64,000 nucleotides of DNA from contig NC_017384.1 of NCBI RefSeq assembly GCF_000223375.1, positions 1,244,097-1,308,096 of the forward strand, written 5' to 3'. The DNA comes from Ketogulonicigenium vulgare WSH-001 (lineage in GTDB: Bacteria > Pseudomonadota > Alphaproteobacteria > Rhodobacterales > Rhodobacteraceae). The notes below the pieces were generated by a model. The model was given only the letters and a program-made list of their open reading frames with translations. It had not been told where the DNA came from and searched no databases. Within the stretch, counting starts at the first letter, position 1, and every line of letters begins with the position of its first letter. Of this stretch, positions 57,308 through 64,000 are shown piece by piece. A program made the position numbers and the translations under genes.

Positions 57308-58108
57308 TTAGGCTAAGGCGCGCCCGCCACGCGATGCTGTATTTGGCATCTGCCCACGCAACCAGCCCAGCCCCTGTTCCGTCGTGCCGCGCGGCGCATA
57401 TTCCGCGCTGACCCAACCGTCATAGCCGTCGGCGTCGATCTGGTTGAAAAAGTCCCACAACGACATCTCGCCCATGTCAGGCTCGGCCCGCTCGGGATAG
57501 GATGCGATCTGAACATGGCTGACAAGATGGCGGCAGCGATTCCACGCCGCAATCACATCGCCCGCAATTGCCGCAATGTGATAGGTATCAAATTGCAGGC
57601 CCAGATTTGGGGCATCGACTTCGGCGATCAGATCAATCGCTTGACCAAGGTCGCTTAGGAAATAGCCGGTCACATCGCGGGTGGATTTTGGCTCGATCGT
57701 TAACTTTATCGCGCTGCCGGCCAATTCGGCACTGGCCCATCGCAGATTTTCGACCATGGTTGTATGCGCTTCGGCACCGGTTCCCGCACCAGCCATGATC
57801 TGTACGTTTTGCGCGCCCATGGCATTGGCGACGCGAATGGCGCGTTGGAAATCGCGCCGGAAATTCAGCTCGCCCCCAACAACGGCAGCGAAACCACGGG
57901 GTCGTCCCGTATAATTGGGCGGCGGCGCGTTCATCGACACAAAGTCGAGCTTATGACGCCGCAACCGGCTTAGGACATCTACGGCTGAATGATCGTATGG
58001 AAATAGAACTTCAATCCCAGTAAAACCAGCATCAGCAGCGGCGGCGAACCGATCCATAAAGGTCAGCTCGGGAAACAGCAGTGTTAAATTTGCAGCGAAC
58101 TTGGGCAT
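57308..58108 (-). CDS. Hydroxypyruvate isomerase-family TIM-barrel protein
   Basis: 266 residues from ATG at 58108. Visible: PKFAANLTLLFPELTFMDR, GFTGIEVLFPYDHSAVDVL, NVQIMAGAGTG, LTIEPKSTRDVTGYFL with a metal-binding Glu, LGLQFDTYHIAAIAGD (Asp, His) and DGWVSAEYAPRG with a second Glu. This is the Hyi/OtnI layout: hydroxypyruvate to tartronate semialdehyde, or an erythronate-type isomerase. The substrate is not proven. The frame extends upstream to 58150, but homology starts at MPKFAAN. Convergent with the CBS protein. Confidence 0.9.
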   Translation of the reverse strand: MPKFAANLTLLFPELTFMDRFAAAADAGFTGIEVLFPYDHSAVDVLSRLRRHKLDFVSMNAPPPNYTGRPRGFAAVVGGELNFRRDFQRAIRVANAMGAQNVQIMAGAGTGAEAHTTMVENLRWASAELAGSAIKLTIEPKSTRDVTGYFLSDLGQAIDLIAEVDAPNLGLQFDTYHIAAIAGDVIAAWNRCRHLVSHVQIASYPERAEPDMGEMSLWDFFNQIDADGYDGWVSAEYAPRGTTEQGLGWLRGQMPNTASRGGRALA

Positions 58109-58253
58109 GTATGCATCAATATATATGAAAATATCGAACGGGTAGGCCATCTAACAATCGTTAAGTCAACTGTCCAATGCATTCAGGGGTTCCAGCATGG
58201 CATGGTATCAGGTAAATGACGCGTAAAGTGACGTTCTTGTCAGGAAGAGAGCA

Positions 58254-58907
58254 ATGAAATTCTTCGTCGATACCGCCGTTATTGAAGAGATCCGCGAGCT
58301 GAACGACCTTGGGATGGTTGATGGTGTGACCACCAACCCCTCGTTGATCCTCAAATCGGGTCGCAACATCCTGGAAGTCACCCGCGAGATTTGCGAACTG
58401 GTTTCGGGCCCTGTTTCGGCCGAAGTCGTCGCCTCGAAAGCCGAGGATATGATCGCCGAAGGCCGCAAACTGGTCGAGATCGCACCCAATATCGCCGTAA
58501 AAGTGCCGCTGACCTGGGACGGTCTGAAAGCCTGTAAAGTGCTGTCGGACGAAGGTTACATGGTCAACGTGACGCTGTGCTTCTCGGCCAATCAGGCGCT
58601 GCTGGCCGCAAAGGCGGGCGCGACGTTCATCTCGCCCTTTATCGGCCGTCTGGATGATCAGAGCTTTGACGGGCTTGACCTGATCGAAGACATCCGCACC
58701 ATTTACGACAACTACGATTTCAAAACCCAGATCCTTGCGGCCTCGATCCGCACGGTGAACCATGTCGCCGAATGCGCGAAAATCGGCGCAGATGTGATGA
58801 CCGCACCGCCAAGCGTGATCAAGGCGCTGGCAAAGCATATGCTGACCGACAGCGGACTCGCACAATTTAACGCCGATTGGGCAAAAACGGGGCAGAGCAT
58901 CCTCTGA
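58254..58907 (+). CDS. Fructose-6-phosphate aldolase / small transaldolase (FSA/TalC family)
   Basis: 217 residues, the short decameric transaldolase subfamily. Visible: [30 protein letters not shown], the Schiff-base Lys in [13 protein letters not shown] (~83), [19 protein letters not shown], and [10 protein letters not shown]. Members act either as transaldolase in the pentose phosphate pathway or as fructose-6-phosphate aldolase; the split cannot be read with certainty. Start: ATG at 58254 with AGAGAG upstream. DUF484 follows without a gap. Confidence 0.92.
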   Translation: MKFFVDTAVIEEIRELNDLGMVDGVTTNPSLILKSGRNILEVTREICELVSGPVSAEVVASKAEDMIAEGRKLVEIAPNIAVKVPLTWDGLKACKVLSDEGYMVNVTLCFSANQALLAAKAGATFISPFIGRLDDQSFDGLDLIEDIRTIYDNYDFKTQILAASIRTVNHVAECAKIGADVMTAPPSVIKALAKHMLTDSGLAQFNADWAKTGQSIL

Positions 58908-59618
58908 ATGTCGCAAGACCTCTCTTCGCTTGACGCCCAGACGCGGGCGCGCATTCTGGCTGATCCGGCGCAATTGCTGGAAGATCAGGACATTATGCGC
59001 GCGCTGGTGGCGGCCAATGACAAGGCCATGGGCCAGAATGTCATCGACCTGCGCGGCATCGCCATGGAGCGTCTGGAAGAGAGGCTTGACCGGCTAGAGG
59101 ACGCCCATCGTTCCGTCATTGCCGCCGCCTATGAAAATCTGGCGGGCACGAACATGATCCACAGGGCGGCCCTCGCCCTGCTGGAGCCTTTGGATTTCAA
59201 CGCTTTCCTGCATTTTCTGGCGCATGATCTGCCCGGACATCTGCGTCTGGATAATGTGCAGCTGGTGCTAGAGGGGGCTGATGGCGCCGAAGGGGCGATC
59301 GTCGGTCGTATCGCGCCCGCGTTGGTGGCCGCTGGCCCCGGTTTTGTCGATCACTACCTGACCGAGGGGCGTTCCCATTCGCCCCGCCCCGTCACCTTGC
59401 GCCAGATCGCCTATGGCATTGACGCGCTTTATGGTGACAAGGCCAACCATATCCAATCCGAAGCCTGCTTGCGCCTTGATCTTGGCGAGGGCCGCCGTCC
59501 CGGCCTCGTGCTATTGGGGTCCGAGGACCCGCACCATTTCGACCCGCAGCACGGCACCGAGCTTTTGCATTTCTTTGGCAGCGTTTTTGAACGCAGCATG
59601 CGCCGCTGGCTGACATGA
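58908..59618 (+). CDS. DUF484 family protein
   Basis: 236 residues. An N-terminal helical segment (LAQDP-like: ARILADPAQLLEDQDIMRAL) is followed by a GAF-like fold (NVQLVLEGADGAEG to VLLGSEDPHHFDPQHGTELL). The family is unresolved in function and typically precedes xerC. Its ATG directly follows the aldolase stop, and its stop overlaps xerC by 4 nt. Confidence 0.93.
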   Translation: MSQDLSSLDAQTRARILADPAQLLEDQDIMRALVAANDKAMGQNVIDLRGIAMERLEERLDRLEDAHRSVIAAAYENLAGTNMIHRAALALLEPLDFNAFLHFLAHDLPGHLRLDNVQLVLEGADGAEGAIVGRIAPALVAAGPGFVDHYLTEGRSHSPRPVTLRQIAYGIDALYGDKANHIQSEACLRLDLGEGRRPGLVLLGSEDPHHFDPQHGTELLHFFGSVFERSMRRWLT

Positions 59619-60538
59619 TTTCCGCAGCGCTTGCGGATGCGCTGGACCGCTGGCTGGTGCATTCGGGCGCGATCGAGGGAAAAGCAGGCGCGACATTGGT
59701 GGCCTATCGCCACGATGTCAGCACATTCCTGACCTTTATGACACTGCACCACGGCGGCCCGCAGGGCTTTGCCGCGATTGCGCAGATCGAGGTCGCCGAT
59801 ATGCGCGCCTGGATGGCGCAGATGCGCGGCACGGGGCTGTCCTCTCGCTCGCTGGCGCGGGCGCTGTCGGCGGTCAAAGGGTTCTATACATGGCTTGCCG
59901 CGCGCGAGGGGTTCGAGCCGACCGCCGTCCTTGCCGCCCGCGCGCCCAAATTCCAACGCAACCTGCCCCGCCCGCTCGAGGTCGATGACGCCCGCCGCCT
60001 GATGGATCGGGTTGAGGTGCAGTCGAACGAGCCTTGGGTCGCAGCACGCGATCTGGCGGTGATCACGCTGCTTTACGGATCGGGCCTGCGGATATCCGAG
60101 GCGCTGTCGCTGACGGGCGAGGATTACCCCCTGCCCGATGTGCTGCGCATGACCGGCAAGGGCGGCAAGCAGCGGCTGGTGCCGGTGCTGCCCATCGCCG
60201 CCGCAGCGGTCAAGGATTACGTCCGCCGCACGCCTTATGCGCCCGTTGCTGGCGCACCGCTGTTTCGCGGTGTGCGTGGCGGGGCTCTCAGCCCGCGTAT
60301 CATTCAAAAGATGATTGAACAGGTGCGCCTGCAACTGGGCTTGCCCGCCAGCGCGACACCCCATGCGCTGCGCCATTCCTTTGCCACGCATCTGCTGGCG
60401 GCGGGCGGCGATTTGCGGTCCATTCAGGAATTGCTGGGCCATGCGTCTTTGTCGACGACACAGGCCTATACGGCGGTCGATGCCGCCCATCTGATGCAGA
60501 TCTACGACCGCGCCCATCCAAGGGCGCGGTCTGAATAG
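59615..60538 (+). CDS. xerC: Tyrosine recombinase XerC
   Basis: 307 residues. With XerD it resolves chromosome dimers at dif near the division septum. Visible: N-terminal SAM-like core-binding domain (VAYRHDVSTFLTF), and the catalytic residues in LYGSGLRISEALSL (Arg), TGKGGKQRLVPVLP (Lys), HALRHSFATHLLAAGGDLR (His, Arg), LGHASLSTTQAYTAVD (His, Tyr). Coupled to DUF484 (ATGA). It is a housekeeping recombinase, not a mobile-element integrase. Confidence 0.95.
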   Translation: MISAALADALDRWLVHSGAIEGKAGATLVAYRHDVSTFLTFMTLHHGGPQGFAAIAQIEVADMRAWMAQMRGTGLSSRSLARALSAVKGFYTWLAAREGFEPTAVLAARAPKFQRNLPRPLEVDDARRLMDRVEVQSNEPWVAARDLAVITLLYGSGLRISEALSLTGEDYPLPDVLRMTGKGGKQRLVPVLPIAAAAVKDYVRRTPYAPVAGAPLFRGVRGGALSPRIIQKMIEQVRLQLGLPASATPHALRHSFATHLLAAGGDLRSIQELLGHASLSTTQAYTAVDAAHLMQIYDRAHPRARSE

Positions 60539-60544
60539 CCCGAC

Positions 60545-63454
60545 TTACAGGCCTTTTTCGCTGAGGGCCGCATCGCAGCGCGCACAGGTACCCGGGTGGC
60601 TATGCGTGCCGACATCGGGCAGGATCTTCCAGCAGCGGCCACATTTCTCGCCCGCAGCCATGGCAAAGACCACCGCCGTATCCGCCACATCCGCGATGCG
60701 GAACGCGCCTTCAGGCGCAGCGCTGGTTTTGATCGCGATATCCGATGTGATGCAGATATCCGCAAAGTCCAGATCACCGATCAGGGCGGCGGTCTCGGGC
60801 GTTACATAGACCTCGGGCGCGGCCTCGAGGCTGGCGCCAATGGTTTTTGCCTGACGCTCGATCTCGAGCGCGCCGGTCACGGTGCGGCGCACCTGACGGA
60901 TGGTCGCCCATTTCGCGGCCAGCGCCTCGTCCAGCCAATCGCCGGGCGTTGCCGGGAAATCGACAAGATGGACCGAGCCCTCGGGGAAGCGTTCCAGCCA
61001 AACCTCTTCCATCGTAAAGACCAGCACCGGCGCAAGCCATGTGGTCAGGCGCTGGAACAGCGCATCCATCACCGTGCGCGCCGCGCGGCGTGTCAGGGTC
61101 GCGCCGTCGCAATACAGCGCGTCTTTGCGGATGTCGAAGTAATAGGCCGACAGATCGACGGTGGCAAAGTTGAACACCGCCTGGAACACGGTCTGGAAGT
61201 CGAACGCGGCATAGCCCGCACGCACCTGCTGGTCGAGTTCGGCCAGACGGTGCAGCACCCAACGCTCAAGCGCCGGCATATCTGCGGGGGCGACAGCCTC
61301 GGCATCGGTGTAGCCGTCCAGCGCACCCAGGATATAGCGCATGGTGTTGCGCAGGCGGCGATAGCTGTCGGCGGTGCCCTTCAGGATTTCCGGCCCGATG
61401 CGCTGATCGCTCATATAATCGGCCTGCGCGACCCACAGGCGCAGGATATCCGCGCCATATTGGTCGATCACCGCCTGTGGCACGATGGTATTGCCCAAAG
61501 ATTTGGACATTTTCATGCCCTTCTCGTCCAGCGTAAAGCCATGCGTCACGACGTTCTTGTAAGGCGCGCGCCCGATCGTGGCCGACCCCTGCAGCAGCGA
61601 GGAATGGAACCAACCGCGATGCTGGTCGGTACCCTCAAGGTAAACATCCGCGATCTGATCCGGCACACCGTCAGCGCGGTCACGCAGCACGAAGGCATGG
61701 GTCGAGCCGGAGTCGAACCACACATCCAGCACGTCAAAGATCTGGCGATAGTCATCGGGGTTGGCGATCCCCTCCAGCATCTGGGCCTTGAAGCCGTCTT
61801 GATACCAGACATCGGCACCATCCACCTCGAACGCGTCCTTGATACGGGCGTTCAGCGTATCGTTGCGCAGTAGGAAATCGGCGTCGGTGGGCTTGGCGTC
61901 CACCTTGACGAAACAGGTCAGCGGCACGCCCCAGGCGCGTTGGCGCGACAGCACCCAGTCGGGGCGGTTCTGGATCATCGCATGCAGACGGTTGCGGCCC
62001 GTCGCGGGGGTAAAGGCCACCAGTTCCTCGATCGAGGTCAGGGCGCGTTGGCGGATCGTATCGCCATAGGTGCCCATGCCGTCATCCATCGCGCGGTCGA
62101 TCGCCGCAAACCATTGCGGCGTGTTGCGATAGATCACCCGCGCTTTCGAGCGCCACGAATGCGGATAGCTGTGTTTCAGCTTGCCCTTGGCGATCAGACC
62201 GCCGACGCGTGCAAGGGTGCGCAGCACCTCGACATTGGCGCCGCCTTCTTTGCCATCGGGGTCGATGACGCGCAGCACGGGTTTTTCCTGATCCGCGCGG
62301 GCATTGGCGCCAAACACCGGCAGATCGGCACGATAAGAGCTATCTTCCATGACGTTATAGGTCATCGGAATGCCAAATTTCAGACCAAGCTGATAGTCTT
62401 CGTCGCCGTGGCTGGGGGCTGTGTGGACAAAGCCGGTGCCCGCATCATCGGTCACGTGATCGCCCGGCAGCATGGGAACGTCAAAGTCCCACTCGCCCGC
62501 GCCGCCCTCGATCCCGCGGAACGGGTGGGCCAGCTGGACGCCCGCAAATTCGCTGGCGGCGACATCGCGGATCAGCTTCAGCTCGGCCTTGGCCGCCGTT
62601 GCGACGCTGTCGGCCAGCGACTGGGCAAGGATCAGCTTTTCACCGACCTGCGCCAGCGCCTTTTCATCGGCGGCGACAACCTCGTAAAGGCCGTAGGCAA
62701 TCCCCTCGCCATAAGCCACGGCGCGGTTTTGCGGAATGGTCCAGGGCGTCGTGGTCCAGATGACGACAGCGCCCTCTAGCCCCGCAATCGGCTGGAACTT
62801 GACCCAGATCGTATGGCTGGTGTGGTCGTGATATTCGACCTCGGCCTCGGCCAGCGCGGTTTTCTCGACCGGCGACCACATCACGGGTTTCGAGCCTTGG
62901 TAAAGCGTGCCGTTCATCAGCAGCTTCATAAACTCGTCGGCGATGACGGCTTCGGCGTGATAATCCATCGTCAGATAGGGGTCGGCCCAATTGCCGGTGA
63001 CGCCCAGACGCTTGAATTCCTCGCGCTGGATATCAACCCAGCCCGCAGCAAAGGCGCGGCATTCCTGACGGAAGGCGACGATGTCGATTTCGTCTTTGTT
63101 CAGACCCTTGGCGCGATACTGCTCTTCGATCTTCCATTCGATCGGCAGGCCGTGACAGTCCCAACCGGGGACATAGCGCGCGTCAAAGCCCATCATCTGA
63201 TGGCTGCGCACGATCATATCCTTGATGGTCTTGTTCAGCGCATGGCCAATGTGCAGATGGCCGTTCGCATAGGGAGGGCCGTCATGCAGCACAAAGGGCG
63301 TGCGGCCGGGCTTTTCGCGCAGGCGGTCATAGATGCCGATCTCTTCCCAACGGGCCAGCCAGCCCGGCTCGCGCTGGGGCAGCCCTGCGCGCATCGGGAA
63401 GTCGGTTTTCGGAAGGTTCAGGCTGTCTTTGTAGTCAGGCGTATCGGCGCACAT
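60545..63454 (-). CDS. ileS: Isoleucyl-tRNA synthetase
   Basis: 969 residues. Charges tRNA-Ile. Visible: the HIGH motif in NGHLHIGHALNK (68-71), the editing domain with VIWTTTPWTIPQN and DDAGTGFVHTAPSHGDEDY, the KMSKS loop KGMKMSKSLGNT, and a C-terminal zinc ribbon with CGRCWKILPDVG and CARCDAAL. All are intact. Convergent with xerC; 6 nt separate the two stops. Confidence 0.98.
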   Translation of the reverse strand: MCADTPDYKDSLNLPKTDFPMRAGLPQREPGWLARWEEIGIYDRLREKPGRTPFVLHDGPPYANGHLHIGHALNKTIKDMIVRSHQMMGFDARYVPGWDCHGLPIEWKIEEQYRAKGLNKDEIDIVAFRQECRAFAAGWVDIQREEFKRLGVTGNWADPYLTMDYHAEAVIADEFMKLLMNGTLYQGSKPVMWSPVEKTALAEAEVEYHDHTSHTIWVKFQPIAGLEGAVVIWTTTPWTIPQNRAVAYGEGIAYGLYEVVAADEKALAQVGEKLILAQSLADSVATAAKAELKLIRDVAASEFAGVQLAHPFRGIEGGAGEWDFDVPMLPGDHVTDDAGTGFVHTAPSHGDEDYQLGLKFGIPMTYNVMEDSSYRADLPVFGANARADQEKPVLRVIDPDGKEGGANVEVLRTLARVGGLIAKGKLKHSYPHSWRSKARVIYRNTPQWFAAIDRAMDDGMGTYGDTIRQRALTSIEELVAFTPATGRNRLHAMIQNRPDWVLSRQRAWGVPLTCFVKVDAKPTDADFLLRNDTLNARIKDAFEVDGADVWYQDGFKAQMLEGIANPDDYRQIFDVLDVWFDSGSTHAFVLRDRADGVPDQIADVYLEGTDQHRGWFHSSLLQGSATIGRAPYKNVVTHGFTLDEKGMKMSKSLGNTIVPQAVIDQYGADILRLWVAQADYMSDQRIGPEILKGTADSYRRLRNTMRYILGALDGYTDAEAVAPADMPALERWVLHRLAELDQQVRAGYAAFDFQTVFQAVFNFATVDLSAYYFDIRKDALYCDGATLTRRAARTVMDALFQRLTTWLAPVLVFTMEEVWLERFPEGSVHLVDFPATPGDWLDEALAAKWATIRQVRRTVTGALEIERQAKTIGASLEAAPEVYVTPETAALIGDLDFADICITSDIAIKTSAAPEGAFRIADVADTAVVFAMAAGEKCGRCWKILPDVGTHSHPGTCARCDAALSEKGL

Positions 63455-63648
63455 TTTGGGCGTTCCTGGGAATGCAGAAAAAAGGGAGAGCGGTGCGGAT
63501 CACCCAGACACCTTTGCCCGACGCCCTGACAGCTCAAGGCGCCGGGCGGATAATTCGCGCAATCGGGGCACGTGCCCCTGATGGTGTGCTGATCTGGCTC
63601 ATCTTGACCGCGCTTATAGGTTGCGCGGCGGTGTGCGGCAAGGGCCGA
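63455..63648. other. Intergenic region with a 14-bp palindrome
   Basis: The 194-nt gap upstream of ileS contains the perfect palindrome GGGGCACGTGCCCC (63565-63578). No gene was recognised here. It probably includes the ileS promoter and the end of the DUF697-like transcript. Confidence 0.4.
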
Positions 63649-64000
63649 TCAGCCACGATTGAACAGGCCAGCCAGCGCGCCGCGCAGCAGCGCCCGCACA
63701 GCGGGACGCGGGCGAGTGAGAAAGGGCACGGGGCGGCAAACCTCGATTGCCGCGACGCCAACACGCGCCGTCAGCGCGCCGTTGATCACCCCCTCGCCCA
63801 CGCGGCGCGAGAGCTTGCTGGCAAGCCCGCCGCCCACGACCGAGTCGATCATATCATCGCCGACCGCCACCGCGCCCGTTGCAACCAGATGCGCCAGCAC
63901 CATGCGCAGCAGCCGCCACGACCCCAGCGCGCCCGCGCGTCCGCCATAAATCTCGGCAATCCGTCGGATCATGCGCAGGTTCGCAGTCAGGGCGGAAATC
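63649..64000 (-). CDS. DUF697/YcjF-like (TIGR01620) membrane protein, 5' part outside the window
   Basis: The frame is open to the window edge (reading IS-ALTANLRMIRRIAEIYGG across an internal Met), so only the C-terminal ~117 residues are seen. They match the DUF697 domain: LRMIRRIAEIYGGRAG, LVATGAVAVGDDMIDSVVGG, and the C-terminal TARVGVAAIEVCRPVPF. YcjF partners the GTPase YcjX in other bacteria; that gene would lie upstream, outside the window. Role in envelope stress is inferred from family. Confidence 0.88.
   Translation of the reverse strand, partial: ISALTANLRMIRRIAEIYGGRAGALGSWRLLRMVLAHLVATGAVAVGDDMIDSVVGGGLASKLSRRVGEGVINGALTARVGVAAIEVCRPVPFLTRPRPAVRALLRGALAGLFNRG

Noticed and set aside
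59615..60538. Tyrosine recombinase as a sign of a genomic island
   Set aside because: Sequence and DUF484 linkage show housekeeping XerC; no attachment repeats or cargo genes seen.
1..64000. CRISPR arrays, insertion sequences and large repeats
   Set aside because: No regularly spaced repeats, transposase frames or terminal inverted repeats were found by eye; only the tRNA pair and the KpsC, ABC ATPase and alpha-E internal repeats stood out.

Overview
The window looks like a stretch of core chromosome from an alphaproteobacterium of the Rhodobacteraceae (Rhodobacterales). It is GC-rich. It carries family-typical genes and neighbourhoods: cobS/cobT, an NDUFA12 gene followed by a DUF2155 gene, DUF484-xerC, dnaG-rpoD, a fused peptide ABC-transporter ATPase, a eukaryote-type ornithine decarboxylase and CCA-encoded tRNAs. 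No insertion sequence, prophage, integrase cassette or CRISPR array was seen. The genus cannot be fixed from the sequence alone.

Layout. 1-2.2 kb: end of a dipeptide/oligopeptide ABC transporter (permease plus a double ATPase). 2.2-5.3 kb: rlmE, then ppx and glk on the opposite strand. 5.3-5.6 kb: two tRNA-Asp(GTC) genes with a promoter and a terminator. 5.8-7.7 kb: a luciferase-like monooxygenase and a small outer-membrane beta-barrel protein. 7.7-11.6 kb: a complete four-gene Anbu operon (ATP-grasp, alpha-E, transglutaminase-like, proteasome-like peptidase). 11.8-16.5 kb: murD-moaA-waaA-glycosyltransferase, in which waaA is broken by one base in a run of seven C. 16.5-25.7 kb (minus strand): an FAD oxidoreductase, an ornithine-decarboxylase-type enzyme with a structured leader, pntAB, a class-I glutamine-amidotransferase-like hydrolase and malate synthase G.

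25.9-33.4 kb: pepN, a lytic-transglycosylase lipoprotein, gatB, a DUF4177 gene, bolA, a J-domain gene and cobS. 33.4-36.4 kb: a divergent FMN-reductase/HxlR pair lying between cobS and cobT. 36.4-40.7 kb: pepP-like, accB, accC, aat. 40.7-43.5 kb (minus): DUF2155, NDUFA12, clpX, clpP. 43.8-50.6 kb: two small membrane-associated proteins, a BrkB-family protein, phosphoglucomutase, and kpsS-kpsC for the Kdo linker of capsule. 50.6-55.9 kb (minus): nrdR, an exonuclease, rpoD, dnaG. 56-64 kb: a CNNM/CBS protein, a hydroxypyruvate-isomerase-like gene, a fructose-6-phosphate aldolase/transaldolase, DUF484, xerC, ileS, and the end of a DUF697/YcjF-like gene.

Functional links. Kdo is used twice, by WaaA for lipid A and by KpsS/KpsC for the capsule linker. 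GlcB, Pgm, Glk and AccBC are central carbon and lipid genes. The most interesting items are the Anbu operon, whose chemistry is still poorly defined, the waaA frameshift placed exactly on a -1 slippery register, the ornithine decarboxylase leader, and the FMN-reductase/HxlR pair between cobS and cobT with overlapping divergent promoters.
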